Below are positions 8,566 through 18,214 of a DNA stretch of 64,000 nt, piece after piece. Made by a program: the position numbers and the translations under genes. The notes under the pieces are model-generated. The model was not told the origin of the DNA, ran no database searches, and saw only the letters and a program-made list of their open reading frames with translations. Numbering within the stretch: the first letter of the stretch is position 1; each line of letters begins with the position of its first letter. The DNA lies in the NCBI GenBank assembly GCA_945861715.1, contig CAMAVK010000001.1:394908-458907 (forward strand). Reading direction: 5' to 3'. The DNA is from Candidatus Woesearchaeota archaeon (GTDB lineage: Archaea > Nanobdellota > Nanobdellia > Woesearchaeales > GW2011-AR9).

Positions 8566-9018
8566 CTACTCGAGGTACATCTTAAGGCGATCTTGATTAA
8601 GTTCCCACTTTGCTGAAATCTTTCCTTCACGCTTGTAATACTTAGCAAGTCTTCGAATCTTAGAAGTTGCTAAAATGAGACCACGCCCAGCTGTCATATC
8701 ATGTTTATTTTTAAGCAAATGACTCTTAATTGCAATCAACTTTCGAATAAGCGATAACATATCCTCTGGAAGTTCAGTTGCAACATCATGTTCCTTCATG
8801 ATAACAGCTACCGACTTACCAGTAAGTGCTTTAACACTATTTACACCGTGAGAATCTCGAAGAATCATACCTACTTCAGATCCACTCTTACCTGACTTAG
8901 CGTACTTTACAACAAGTTTCTCAACTTCCTTATCCTTATACGGAGCCCAAGAAGGTGTATGTTTAGCTGGCTTCTTACTACCTGCCTTACCCTTTGCTCC
9001 ACTATGCATTCGTGCCAT
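8566..9018 (-). CDS. 30S ribosomal protein S15 (archaeal/eukaryotic S13e type)
   Basis: From the ATG at 9018 the protein is 150 residues, the archaeal S15 length. It begins MARMHSGAKGKAGSKKP, has the archaeal WAPYKDKEVEKLVV extension, SVKALTGKSVAVIM, then the S15 core LIRKLIAIKSHLLKNKHDMTAGRGL and RIRRLAKYYKR-like RRLAKYYKREGK. It binds 16S rRNA in the small-subunit platform. GAGG lies 7 bases upstream of 9018, which decides the start over the 23-residue longer track ORF. It stands alone with its own terminator. Confidence 0.95.
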   Translation of the reverse strand: MARMHSGAKGKAGSKKPAKHTPSWAPYKDKEVEKLVVKYAKSGKSGSEVGMILRDSHGVNSVKALTGKSVAVIMKEHDVATELPEDMLSLIRKLIAIKSHLLKNKHDMTAGRGLILATSKIRRLAKYYKREGKISAKWELNQDRLKMYLE

Positions 9019-9295
9019 GGTTATTCCTCTATTAGTTTTTTTAAATCGAGAATGAGATTCATAAGTCCCGCCTGTGTTTACCAACAATTCAACCTGCTCA
9101 CATAAAGCCTGATCAAACTATCGCAACTGCAACGTATACTCATCAACTCTCTTAAGTACAGACAAGCCATAAAGACCGATCTGCCCCTCGAATACAACCT
9201 AACTTGCAACTTTCTTTAAAAAGCTTACTCTTATTTCCTCCTATCACCCTACCACAACCCACAATGTTTATAACTCCAAAAATAATTTTAAAACC

Positions 9296-9850
9296 ATGGT
9301 AACACCTATTGGTAATCAAGGCAATAACATCCCTTGGAGAGAACCTGTTGTTCTCAGCCCGGCCTATGTCTCAGGAGATTTCGCAGGTGCACGAGAAATT
9401 TTTGCTGCAATTAATCGATCCGTAACTAATCTCAATCTTGTAAGTGGCGACATCATTCCTCAAATACATCCTACTCTATACTCCAATATAACTCGAGACG
9501 GGGCTCAAACAAAAATCTCAGAATACTATCACCAAAATTTCCCTCCTAAAGATGGTGAAAAAAGATACCCAGTTACTCCACTGCAAAGAGCATACCTACA
9601 AGATGGCTTCACCGTACTTGAAACACTTACTCTTAACGCGCACGATCTTCCTGACTATCTTATTTTTCTAAACAGTACATATGGTGCTCTCTCATCAAAT
9701 CAGCATTGCACTTACGGCTCAAAAATAAGTCCTGCAGACCATCTCAATTTTGCAATCGCCCAACAAATTCACGCTAAAGGAAATCAAACAGGCGTAGACC
9801 TCACACTCTATATTCGATTCCAACTACCGGTAAATAAATCAGAGAAATAA
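9296..9850 (+). CDS. hypothetical protein
   Basis: A 184-residue soluble protein of unknown family. It contains GDFAGAREIFAAINRSV near residue 27, a central YHQNFPPKDGEKRYPVTPLQ loop and a C-terminal strand pair (VDLTLYIRFQLPV). TTTATAAC about 30 bases before the ATG suggests a leaderless transcript with its own promoter. No neighbour suggests a role. Confidence 0.6.
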   Translation: MVTPIGNQGNNIPWREPVVLSPAYVSGDFAGAREIFAAINRSVTNLNLVSGDIIPQIHPTLYSNITRDGAQTKISEYYHQNFPPKDGEKRYPVTPLQRAYLQDGFTVLETLTLNAHDLPDYLIFLNSTYGALSSNQHCTYGSKISPADHLNFAIAQQIHAKGNQTGVDLTLYIRFQLPVNKSEK

Positions 9851-9923
9851 ATCAGAAAAATAAACATCCAAAGTAGACATTAAATCCATAATCCTTATAA
9901 ATAAAAATTTCTCTAGCATCATT

Positions 9924-10481
9924 ATGAAAAGAATTCACCTTGCCATAATCATCATACTCGTTGTACTCATTGCAGTCTTTATTGCTCGAAATACTGGAAT
10001 TGGAAATGCGACAACCACCAATATCCAAGTCTCAGATAAACCAACAATTAACAACGCACAACCCTCTTCCTCACCTAATATCACTCCATCCTCAACAGAC
10101 AATAAAGACAATGACGATGATGAAATATCATCGCCACAAACAACATCTTCATCAATAAATTCGAGTACACAATCAAACACGCAATCAAACTTATCTACTC
10201 AAAACGAGCCTACTGCAACATCGGCTTCAGGTATAACCATAACCGAACTCGCAACGCACAACTCTCGAAGTGATTGTTGGATAGTGTACCAAAAAAAAGT
10301 GTACGATATAACCTCATTCCTTCCAAGGCATCCAGGTGGAATCAATGCAATTGCTAGACACTGTGGGACCCAAGGATTTGAAAATGCATTCGTACAACAA
10401 CATGGAACAAGCAAAGTCTCAATGATGATGAAAGTAACCACCTTCATCGGTGACTTCGATGTTGTAGGGACAATGCAATAA
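9924..10481 (+). CDS. membrane-anchored cytochrome b5-like heme-binding protein
   Basis: An N-terminal membrane anchor (residues 5-22) is followed by a Ser/Thr/Asn/Asp-rich linker (about 30-105) and a cytochrome b5 domain (about 105-180). The domain has the HPGG heme motif at residues 136-139 in SFLPRHPGG and a second candidate axial His in VQQHGTSK near residue 160. The disordered linker probably places the heme domain outside the membrane. In the family the domain carries electrons. The next gene, 53 bases downstream, is a DoxX-type membrane protein, so the pair may be redox partners (inference). Two cysteines in the heme domain are unusual. Confidence 0.85.
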   Translation: MKRIHLAIIIILVVLIAVFIARNTGIGNATTTNIQVSDKPTINNAQPSSSPNITPSSTDNKDNDDDEISSPQTTSSSINSSTQSNTQSNLSTQNEPTATSASGITITELATHNSRSDCWIVYQKKVYDITSFLPRHPGGINAIARHCGTQGFENAFVQQHGTSKVSMMMKVTTFIGDFDVVGTMQ

Positions 10482-10534
10482 GTAATACCCATAAATGCAA
10501 CAACAGAATCAACCCCCAATTAGGAAAAAATAAA

Positions 10535-10939
10535 ATGAAAAACAACCAACCAAAAGACTACTCAACACTTATCTTACGAATCTCCTTAGCACTCGTATTT
10601 CTGTACTTCGGATTTTCTCAAGCGCTCACACCAGATAATTGGACTGGTTATCTACCCGGATTCATGACAAACACTATCATTACACCTACTAACATAGTGG
10701 TGATGAATGGTATCATGGAAATCGTACTTGGAATTTTTCTTGCAATCGGCCTATTCACAAAATTCGCATCCCTCCTACTCGGCCTTCATCTAATCGGAAT
10801 CGCAGCAACAATCGGATTCAACCCTTTAGGAGTACGCGACTTCGGACTAGCTGCTGCGACTCTCTCCTTATTTTTCTCCGGAGCAGGAAAATGGAGCATA
10901 GACAACAAAAACGCAAAACAGGAAACAAAAGAAGAGTAG
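10535..10939 (+). CDS. DoxX family membrane protein
   Basis: The 134-residue protein has four membrane helices in the DoxX pattern, with LRISLALVFLYFGFSQ in helix 1 and NGIMEIVLGIFLAIGLFTKFASLLLGLHLIGI across helices 2 and 3, ending in a lysine-rich cytoplasmic tail. DoxX-like proteins are tied to quinone-linked oxidoreduction or membrane redox stress. The cytochrome b5-like gene is directly upstream in the same direction. Confidence 0.85.
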   Translation: MKNNQPKDYSTLILRISLALVFLYFGFSQALTPDNWTGYLPGFMTNTIITPTNIVVMNGIMEIVLGIFLAIGLFTKFASLLLGLHLIGIAATIGFNPLGVRDFGLAAATLSLFFSGAGKWSIDNKNAKQETKEE

Positions 10940-10987
10940 GTCACAAGAATCTAAATCTTTTTATGTTCCATCTTGATTTAAACTAAA

Positions 10988-11566
10988 TCAACGAAATAAA
11001 ACCCCTCCAACATCATAATCAAATCTAAATATTTCAATAATACGTGAGATTGCTGTTTTTTCAACAACTGAGTCGCTATCTGTAAACACAAAGATATCAC
11101 CTTTTGCAACTTTCAACCCTTCAGCAATCGCTTTCTTCTTTCCAGAATTATGTGGCATATCAATGATTTTCACAATAGGGTTAGATTCAAACGATGCCAA
11201 AACACGACGAGTAGAATCAGTACTACAATCATTAACAACAATTATTTCTTTTGGTGAATAATCAGATTCCAGAAGTGACCTAATACAGGTCCAATAATCT
11301 TCTCATCATTATATACTGCAAGAACACAAGACACCAGGGGCTTTTTCCCATCCATCTTCAACCCCCTGTTTCCTAATTTCCGCTGATATATCAATATACT
11401 TATGAGCAAAGTAGAAAAAGAGAAATATTACTACCGTGACAAGTACACCATAGGCAACAAAAATTGGATTAGCGTTAATTTGAAAAAATAATTTTCCATT
11501 GAGAACTAACACTAATAACATCAAAATAACCAAAATCAATAAATTTCGAACCGCTCGCGATGCCAT
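10988..11566 (-). pseudogene. GT2 glycosyltransferase remnant with two frameshifts and a lost C-terminus
   Basis: The N-terminal fragment (ATG 11566 with GGAG upstream) has two membrane helices and then runs out of frame at GWEKAP. In the +1 frame the sequence continues as VSCVLAVYNDEKIIG, the start of a GT-A domain, and a second shift leads to CIRSLLESDYSPKEIIVVNDCSTDSTRR. Then come HNSGKKKAIAEGL and VFTDSDSVV, the DxD-containing part, and a stop follows DVGGVLFR. The acceptor-binding and C-terminal membrane parts of hyaluronan/chitin synthase-like GT2 enzymes are absent. Two frame changes plus truncation indicate a decayed gene rather than a single sequencing error. Confidence 0.8.
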
Positions 11567-11823
11567 AGGGTGTCTCCTGACGAAGAGCTTCCGTCAATTT
11601 GGGTAGTAGTATCTTCACTTCAGATGAAACAGCAAGAAAAAAGAAAACGTCAAAATAACCGTATCAACCATAGTTAATAAAAATTACATATATAGGGGGG
11701 ATTTCATATATATATTTTGAAATGAATCCTCTCTGATGATTAATTCTCTCTACTCTTATGATCTAATCACAGAAAAATAATAAACACAATCACTATTGAA
11801 AAAGAAAAAGCAACTACTGCCAC

Positions 11824-12759
11824 CTACCATGTATCATCTTCATGACGAGTATATACAAGTGTCTTATCCTTCACAATCATAGAATGCTCAAACTGAGCAA
11901 CAAGTCCACCTTTTACTTCTGGGAGTGGAGGATATGCACGAACTATTCCCTCACGTAACAGCTCTCGAAGACCTAATAGCGCTGGTCCTTTACCGAGCGT
12001 TCGAGTCAACCAACGAGTTGTAAACGGAAGACCATTTTGTGGAGCAACCTGTTCCAAAATTTTCCGAGCATATGGAGATCGAGGCATCCGTTTATTTGCA
12101 ACCATAAATATTGATGGGTTGTTACCCTCTTTAATCAACCCAACCCCGTTTGTAATAAATGGTTCAATTGCAATTTGCATTCCCTCAACCAGTTGAGTTT
12201 TTTCTTTCGAATTATACGTTGGAATTGAAATCCCTGCATGCACTCTATATTGTTCAATAGAATGTCCAGCTAAATTTCGCACGATTTGAAATCCTGCTTT
12301 CTCGGTTTCCGATGTTTGCGCTTCACCGAGTTCCCATAATTGAACACCTGGCCTTACAAGTTTAATAGCAGCTCGAAGGGCATTTTGTGACGTTTTAATC
12401 AATTCCTGCCGCACCCCAGTAACAGAACCAACTTCAACAGTCATCGCATTATCCGCAATATAACCATCAATGTGGACACCAATATCAATTTTAACCAGAT
12501 CACCAACTTTAAAGACACCGACATCGTCTTGTTCCGGACAATAATGTGCCGCAATATCATTAACTGCCATCTGAGCCCATGCAATACCACCACCAAGCTC
12601 AACAATACGCCGTTCGCAGTAATCCATCACTTCTAAATAAGTAGTACCTTCACAAATACGTGCCACACCTTCGCGTCGCACTTGACCTCCGATTCGGCCA
12701 GCTAGAATAATTTTATCCTCTATTTCATCTCGAGAGCTATCTTTTACCACATCAATCAC
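11824..12759 (-). CDS. map: methionine aminopeptidase, type II
   Basis: The 311-residue protein has the pita-bread metal ligands in order: the substrate His in AAHYCPE, Asp in KIDIGVHIDG, Asp in ADNAMTVEV, His in LAGHSIEQY, Glu in AIEPFITNG and Glu in AQFEHSMIV. The inserted helical subdomain between His and the last two Glu marks the type II (archaeal/eukaryotic) class. It removes initiator methionine from nascent proteins. The start is GTG at 12759; the N-terminus matches the family length. It stands alone. Confidence 0.95.
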   Translation of the reverse strand: MIDVVKDSSRDEIEDKIILAGRIGGQVRREGVARICEGTTYLEVMDYCERRIVELGGGIAWAQMAVNDIAAHYCPEQDDVGVFKVGDLVKIDIGVHIDGYIADNAMTVEVGSVTGVRQELIKTSQNALRAAIKLVRPGVQLWELGEAQTSETEKAGFQIVRNLAGHSIEQYRVHAGISIPTYNSKEKTQLVEGMQIAIEPFITNGVGLIKEGNNPSIFMVANKRMPRSPYARKILEQVAPQNGLPFTTRWLTRTLGKGPALLGLRELLREGIVRAYPPLPEVKGGLVAQFEHSMIVKDKTLVYTRHEDDTW

Positions 12760-12867
12760 AACAAAAGGACAGTATCAAGCATTTTTAAAGTTATAGGAAG
12801 CCCACATATAGATATACTAACATATAAAACAAATAGAATCAACCAAAAAATAAAATACCTCTCTTTT

Positions 12868-13221
12868 TTATCTTGTCCCAACTTGTATTTCTGCCTGTAA
12901 TGTATTCAGATTTTTGATCAAAACTTGTTTACTGGCAAGCAGCTCATCACGTTCTTTTACATTGACACGTTTTTTAATGGCGATTTCTAGTTCAGTCGCA
13001 ATCATCAAAAGAAATGATGCCTGCTTATGAAGTTTTTCTCCTTCTGCTTTCTTTTGAACCGCGTTAGTCATACTCTTGAAATAACGAAAATCAATCTCGC
13101 ATGTATTCATAACTTGTAAACTAAAATCTCGCATAACTTCCTTTGCCCTCATGATACTCTCGGAAGAAAGAGATTTCTTCGCATCAATATTTTTTCCCGT
13201 CTCAGTCCAAATATATGTCAT
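12868..13221 (-). CDS. hypothetical helical protein
   Basis: A 117-residue, almost wholly helical protein with a basic centre (IAIKKRVNVKERDELLASKQ) and no membrane span. GAGAGGAATAAT precedes the ATG at 13221, giving a reasonable ribosome-binding site. I do not recognise the family. The 140-base space to the divergent gene at 13364 holds promoters for both. Confidence 0.6.
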   Translation of the reverse strand: MTYIWTETGKNIDAKKSLSSESIMRAKEVMRDFSLQVMNTCEIDFRYFKSMTNAVQKKAEGEKLHKQASFLLMIATELEIAIKKRVNVKERDELLASKQVLIKNLNTLQAEIQVGTR

Positions 13222-13363
13222 TATTATTCCTCTCTAAATGCAAAGTTCTCAATAATTTATCTAGATGCCGTACCTATCTAAACCTATAAAAGGATTTCCC
13301 TGATATAGGGGGGATATACATCACCACAGAAATACTTATAATCTACAAAATCAAAAACACCTC

Positions 13364-14518
13364 ATGATACCACAACTAGACTCATTTGTAATAGTGCGAC
13401 CAGACCAATATACTGGGTTCAATGCCGAATCAACGCAAGCCGTCTTGCAAGCAGACCAACGTGTGCTTGGAGTGTTAGAAAAAATCATCGCGCAAGGCGA
13501 TGAACAACTACGAACAAAAACCGGCTTCAGCAACGATAATATGCCAGCATATTCACCTACCACCACAAAATATACCTTGGATGAAATCCAATTCGAAGTG
13601 ACATCCACCGTCAAAAGGATTAATCCTGAATATCAAAAAGCATTCGACCAACTGGAATCATTTCTTGAATTCTGCTTAACGGATTGGCAAGAAGGTGTAA
13701 GAAAATATCGTGTAAGATCTTATAACACTGGGTCCAACAAAGAACCAAAGAAAGAACCATTCATCCGACTTGATTATTTAATGAGCAATGCATACCAATT
13801 CTTAGCCAATGTAACGGAGCTTAAAGTTGAGCAAAAAGTAGAATGTTGGGCACCCCCAGAATATGACGATCTCTCAAGCAGATTAATTGTCCCAACTAAA
13901 CTATTAGCAACAGACAATGGCAAGTATAACATTAGCGAACCAGGAGCAGCTAAATTATGGTACCAAGCAAAAAAGTTTGCAAAAGAAGTAAAAGAGAATA
14001 CCATAGCTCCTTTTACTGAGGAAGTTAGAGACAGGGCAGAAGTAAGCGAAACGAAAAATGAAACCAGAGAACATTTCGAGGCAATAGCAGGAAAATATCT
14101 TATTCGCGTACAAAGCGTCCCATCACCACGCAGGCTAGCCGGAGTCGCCATGAATACACTGTTTGCTATTCCCGAACCAAAACGTGAAGAGGGCGGACAT
14201 CCAATTATAACCTCTCGAGCTAATTATCAAACCCAACTCCATGATGCCCAAGCAACATTAAGAGATAAAAAAGGTAATCTCAAGGGCCTAAGTAAAATGG
14301 GAGAACTTCCTCTGATATTTTACGGATTAGAACAAGACCCTAAAGTGCAAGAAGCAGAAATCGACCTTTCAATGTACCAAGCAAAAAGAGAAACCAATAA
14401 CGGACAAAACCACATTTTTGTATCTCTACCAGCAGTATACAAACGTTTAGGTGAATTAGAAAACGAGAATATTCGAGATCGTATGCTGCACAATTTAAGC
14501 ATTTTGCATCTCGCATAA
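13364..14518 (+). CDS. hypothetical protein
   Basis: The 384-residue soluble protein is not recognised. Its N-terminal half is mostly helical with an aromatic LEFCLTDWQEGVRKYRVR segment, the middle is lysine- and glutamate-rich (WYQAKKFAKEVKENT), and the C-terminal part has strands such as GELPLIFYGLEQDP. No catalytic motif is apparent. A long T-tract follows the stop, so it is a single-gene unit. Confidence 0.6.
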   Translation: MIPQLDSFVIVRPDQYTGFNAESTQAVLQADQRVLGVLEKIIAQGDEQLRTKTGFSNDNMPAYSPTTTKYTLDEIQFEVTSTVKRINPEYQKAFDQLESFLEFCLTDWQEGVRKYRVRSYNTGSNKEPKKEPFIRLDYLMSNAYQFLANVTELKVEQKVECWAPPEYDDLSSRLIVPTKLLATDNGKYNISEPGAAKLWYQAKKFAKEVKENTIAPFTEEVRDRAEVSETKNETREHFEAIAGKYLIRVQSVPSPRRLAGVAMNTLFAIPEPKREEGGHPIITSRANYQTQLHDAQATLRDKKGNLKGLSKMGELPLIFYGLEQDPKVQEAEIDLSMYQAKRETNNGQNHIFVSLPAVYKRLGELENENIRDRMLHNLSILHLA

Positions 14519-14523
14519 ATCAA

Positions 14524-14542
14524 TTTTTTCTTTTTTTCTTTT
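14524..14542 (+). terminator. T-rich terminator
   Basis: The tract TTTTTTCTTTTTTTCTTTT starts five bases after the stop at 14518. An almost identical tract follows the gene ending at 57336, suggesting a standard terminator form in this genome. Confidence 0.6.
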
Positions 14543-14615
14543 GGATCATCTTTTCTACCAACATGGATTCCCCAATTCCGCAACACATATAACCAAGTTC
14601 TACTAAAACCCCAAA

Positions 14616-15689
14616 ATGGCAAAACTAAGCGTCTGTATGATCGTAAAGAACGAAGAACAATTTCTCAAAAATGCACTTACCTCTATTAAACATCTCGCTG
14701 ATGAAATCATCATTGTTGATACTGGCTCTATCGATAGTACTCCCGAAATAGCTCTTCAATTCACTCCGAATTTATTCAATTTCAAGTGGAATGACAATTT
14801 TGCTTCAGCAAGAAACTTTGCTCTCAGTAAAGCAACAGGTGATTGGATTTTTGTACTTGATGCTGACGAATCAGTGAGCGTTTTGGATATTGATGAATTC
14901 AAAACTATTATCCAAGAAGCATCAGAAGAAACGAGTGCCTACGCCTTTACCAGAAGAAATTATACCAACGAACATAAAGTTGCATCGTTTATTTCATCTG
15001 CATCCGACCCATACCCTGAAGCTAAAATGGCATCTGGGTATATTGAAGACAAAGTAATACGTCTTGTACGAAATCTACCACAAATTCAATTCATAGGACA
15101 AATTCACGCAACCTTAAACGAGTCTGTACGAAAAGTAGGTAAAATAGAAGAGAGTGGAATTCCCATTCATCACTTTGGTCAACTTAAATTTGGCAACGAA
15201 AGCAAAAAAGAATTTTATGAACATCTCTACCAAGTTGCCGAAAAAGAGTCTCCTTCCGCAAAATTATTTTGGCAGCATGGCCAAGATCTTCTCTCGCGAG
15301 GAGATGCTGTAAAAGCGATTTCATATTTTTGTAAATCTGTAAACATCGATAAGGGATTTTTCCCCGCATGGTTAGCCATGGCCAACGGTCACCTTATCCA
15401 CGGCGATTATTTTAGAACCAGAGTAGCATTAAGTAAAGCTCGTGAATTGAATCCAAACCATTTTTACATCTATCTTGCTCAAGGCATCATGCTCATCACC
15501 GAACGTGATTTCAACGGAGCTCTTGAAGAATTATTTCATGCACTCGAGTTAGAACCAAAGAATGCCGCAATCCATTACTACACCGGTCTCTGCTTACATG
15601 CAAAAGGTGACACAGAGCGAGCATATCTCGCATTCAAAAACGCGTGCGACATCGACCCAACATACAAAGAAAAAGTGAAATTCGAATAA
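14616..15689 (+). CDS. GT2 family glycosyltransferase with C-terminal TPR repeats
   Basis: Residues 1-190 form a GT-A domain of the WaaE/KdtX-like type: LSVCMIVKNEEQFLKNAL, the EIIIVDTGSID motif, WNDNFASARNFAL, and the metal-binding DxD in VLDADES near residue 84. Residues 205-350 hold tandem TPR-like helices (AKLFWQHGQDLLSRGDAVKAI, FNGALEELFHALELEP, GDTERAYLAFKNACDIDP). It probably adds a sugar to a lipid or protein acceptor in the cytoplasm, with the TPR part binding a partner. No signal peptide is present. Confidence 0.9.
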   Translation: MAKLSVCMIVKNEEQFLKNALTSIKHLADEIIIVDTGSIDSTPEIALQFTPNLFNFKWNDNFASARNFALSKATGDWIFVLDADESVSVLDIDEFKTIIQEASEETSAYAFTRRNYTNEHKVASFISSASDPYPEAKMASGYIEDKVIRLVRNLPQIQFIGQIHATLNESVRKVGKIEESGIPIHHFGQLKFGNESKKEFYEHLYQVAEKESPSAKLFWQHGQDLLSRGDAVKAISYFCKSVNIDKGFFPAWLAMANGHLIHGDYFRTRVALSKARELNPNHFYIYLAQGIMLITERDFNGALEELFHALELEPKNAAIHYYTGLCLHAKGDTERAYLAFKNACDIDPTYKEKVKFE

Positions 15690-15758
15690 TTTCAATTTTA
15701 CTCTCTTTCTTTCTTAATATCTTTTTAAATTTCTTTTTTAATCTCTATATAACTCGTT

Positions 15759-16361
15759 CTATTTTCGTTTCATCAGGTTAAGAGCCTGTTCAGTTGTAAG
15801 TTCGCTAAATCCCCTTTCTTTAAATTTCACGTCCACCAACCCCAGTTGTACTGAGTCAATAGAAACACACAGCTCAGGCACATAAAATATATCTTTGCCA
15901 GCAAAACCAAATTCATCTTGAAAATACCCCATCGCGTTCGCAACACAATTTTCAAGCACTCCTCCAATAAACATTGTTTTTGTATGTCCACGCACCTTTT
16001 CATACAAAGATTTACGCGAGTCATAAATCTCAATTGCTCGATCCCACACATCCTGTGAAAATGTTTCAGGACGTAAATCTGGAAGTGGCATGCCCCACTG
16101 GGTTGTTGTACATATATTCACCCGCGAGTCAAATAATATTTTAAAGTGAGAATCACGATACAAAACCATTTCCTCCACAATTGACTTCATCATATCCCCT
16201 GAATCATTTTTATGCATCAACACATCCACTCCACCATTTAATGCCGTTGAAATAAACTCACTCACCCTCTTGTCTCGCTCCGCAAACTGTTCAATTGGCC
16301 CCAAAACGAGCGTATCTCCCGTGCCCTTATACATATGGGGATGTATAATATTAAGTAACAT
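15759..16361 (-). CDS. possible isochorismatase/cysteine hydrolase-like protein
   Basis: The 200-residue protein resembles the isochorismatase-like fold in its second half: MFIGGVLENCVANAMGYFQ matches the strand-Cys-helix in which the nucleophilic Cys lies, and the spacing to DIFYVPELC is like the following strand. The usual N-terminal Asp (D-x-Q) is not seen in MLLNIIHPHMYKG, so catalysis is doubtful. It is a single gene convergent with the GT2-TPR gene. Confidence 0.4.
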   Translation of the reverse strand: MLLNIIHPHMYKGTGDTLVLGPIEQFAERDKRVSEFISTALNGGVDVLMHKNDSGDMMKSIVEEMVLYRDSHFKILFDSRVNICTTTQWGMPLPDLRPETFSQDVWDRAIEIYDSRKSLYEKVRGHTKTMFIGGVLENCVANAMGYFQDEFGFAGKDIFYVPELCVSIDSVQLGLVDVKFKERGFSELTTEQALNLMKRK

Positions 16362-16509
16362 AGTCTATTCAAACCTACTCCTTTTAAAAGATGTAAGTAA
16401 AAAATTCACTCCCTCTTTTTTCCTATTCCTAACAATACCTACTCCATCACCATAAATGTTTTATAATCAAAAGTACAAAAAATAAATCAAACAAAGGGGG
16501 TATAAATAG

Positions 16510-16812
16510 ATGGTATTAGATCTTACACAAATATTATTTCAAAGCGAAAAAGACGGTTTCGTAAACGCACGAACCACCGCACCAATCACCGCAATTCGTC
16601 TCACCCAAGTTATATCTCTCAGTTCTGGATATGGCGGATTTTCCGATCCGGATTCTGCAAGAGATGCAGCTCTACGCGAGTTACCAAACAAACTTACTAA
16701 ATACGAAGCCAATGCCTATGAAGAAGTAAGTGGACAATCTCACGATTCTCGCCAAGAATGTGACGGAGCTCCCTACAGCTATTCAATGCAAGTCATCGGA
16801 TATCGAATTTAA
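16510..16812 (+). CDS. hypothetical small protein
   Basis: A 100-residue protein preceded by GGGGG and TATAAATA immediately upstream of the ATG. It alternates strands and one helix: ITAIRLTQVISLSSG, then DAALRELPNKLTKYEANAYEEV, then YSYSMQVIGYRI. This strand-helix-strand order with a conserved-looking Ala/Asn before the last strands vaguely resembles YbjQ/dodecin-like small folds, but no assignment is made. It lies 22-34 bases upstream of the CMP-kinase-like gene and may be cotranscribed. Confidence 0.6.
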   Translation: MVLDLTQILFQSEKDGFVNARTTAPITAIRLTQVISLSSGYGGFSDPDSARDAALRELPNKLTKYEANAYEEVSGQSHDSRQECDGAPYSYSMQVIGYRI

Positions 16813-16846
16813 GTTTTAATTCTTTATTTTTTACGTGGTATGTTTC

Positions 16847-17425
16847 ATGATTTATCCAATATACACCATCGGCGGAACACCTGGCTCCGGCAAAAGCACC
16901 CTCGCAAAACAATTAGCAACCAGGTTAGGATACGAACACATTTATGCAGGCGGAATTCTCAGATCATGGTCACAAGACATTGAACACAATCCAACCAGTC
17001 TTCCTTTTGACCAATGGTACGCATCGCTTTCAACCAACCCCTCATTTGACCATAAAGTAGACCAACTAGTAGGACAGGCCGCAAACAACAAAACCAATCT
17101 TATTCTCGAAGGCAGAGTCGGATTCCATTTCGTACCCCAAGACAAACGCAATATTACAAGACGACTCTACATCACATGTGATCCCACGGAAGCAGCCAAA
17201 AGAGTAGCAACACAAAAAGCCCAAGGACAAAGAAGTGAAGAAACCCCCACAAAAGATATTCAAGCGCAGTATTACCTTTTATTATCAAGATCCGCACAGG
17301 AGCGCATACGCTATGAAAATCTCTACGCAATTGACATAACCAAACCTGAGCACTATGACCAAATCATCGATACAACCCATCTAACGCCCGAGCAAACAAT
17401 TGACGCAGTTCTAAACAAAAAATGA
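16847..17425 (+). CDS. AAA-family (d)CMP kinase-like protein
   Basis: From the ATG at 16847 the protein is 192 residues. The Walker A motif GGTPGSGKST lies at residues 7-16, followed by LAKQLATRLGYEHIYAGGILR, which matches the archaeal cytidylate kinase start (usually with S/A-G-x-I-F-R). NLILEGRVGFHF gives the Walker B/LID region and RRLYITCDPTEAAKRV the base-binding strand. Archaeal Cmk phosphorylates CMP and dCMP. The divergence (GGILR for GEIFR) leaves open an adenylate-kinase-like role. The track start at GTG 16835 adds only MVCF. Confidence 0.75.
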   Translation: MIYPIYTIGGTPGSGKSTLAKQLATRLGYEHIYAGGILRSWSQDIEHNPTSLPFDQWYASLSTNPSFDHKVDQLVGQAANNKTNLILEGRVGFHFVPQDKRNITRRLYITCDPTEAAKRVATQKAQGQRSEETPTKDIQAQYYLLLSRSAQERIRYENLYAIDITKPEHYDQIIDTTHLTPEQTIDAVLNKK

Positions 17426-17467
17426 ACCCAACCAGCATAAACACATCTAATTCTACTTTTATCATTT

Positions 17468-18214
17468 CTATATTGGTTCTATCCGAACATTCGCAAATAA
17501 ACAGTATTTTTCAGTAAATGGGTGCATGAAATGTAGCACCGGAGTGTACATAAAAACATTAATTCGAGCGATCTCCCAACTTGGTGCCAAGAACGGCCGA
17601 TTTGCCCCAATATCAAATGCCTGTTCCTTAAGGAATCTAATACCCGTTGCGTTATCTCGATATGATTTTACTTTCTCATACTGCAACGATGTCTTATCAC
17701 CATTGAAACTCTGAACTTTGATACTCCCTTCGGATATAATAATCGATAAACGTTCTTTGGAGATAACTTGCGTCATCGGGGCATAATTACCATCCGTACT
17801 CCAGTTATTTCGTCCCAAAATCAACACTTCATCTTCTGAGATAATTTTTTCAAACGTAGCCTTACCAAATGCTGCTGCCCGAGAAAATGTTACTTTGTAC
17901 TGTTGAACAGACTTTCCGGCAGCCTTACCCACTTCTTTGGCCTCAGGAATCATCTCCAATAGTTGCTCGCGGAGTCTCTCAGCAACCTTCACAATGAACT
18001 CTGATCTCCCTTTGGCAGCTAATTTTAAGGTCTCAATTTTAGCATGATTCGGCTTTTCACGAATTTTCTTTAAACCAAGAGAAAACTCATTAATCTCCGC
18101 TTTAAGAGTACCAAAACCAGTAGCTGCCTTATCCGCATCATTTGCCAATTTTTGTAGATCGTTCTCAGCCAATTTTTTCCACTCAGCTGCCGTTCGTCTA
18201 TGAAGTAATGACAT
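17468..18214 (-). CDS. hypothetical coiled-coil protein
   Basis: From the ATG at 18214 (GGGGTC upstream) the protein is 248 residues. The first 110 residues are helical and lysine/glutamate-rich, suggesting a coiled coil; the second half is strand-rich (TQVISKERLSIIISEGSIKV) and ends in a hydrophobic aromatic strand. No known domain is recognised. The 18 extra residues of the track ORF lie before the ribosome-binding site. Confidence 0.6.
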   Translation of the reverse strand: MSLLHRRTAAEWKKLAENDLQKLANDADKAATGFGTLKAEINEFSLGLKKIREKPNHAKIETLKLAAKGRSEFIVKVAERLREQLLEMIPEAKEVGKAAGKSVQQYKVTFSRAAAFGKATFEKIISEDEVLILGRNNWSTDGNYAPMTQVISKERLSIIISEGSIKVQSFNGDKTSLQYEKVKSYRDNATGIRFLKEQAFDIGANRPFLAPSWEIARINVFMYTPVLHFMHPFTEKYCLFANVRIEPI

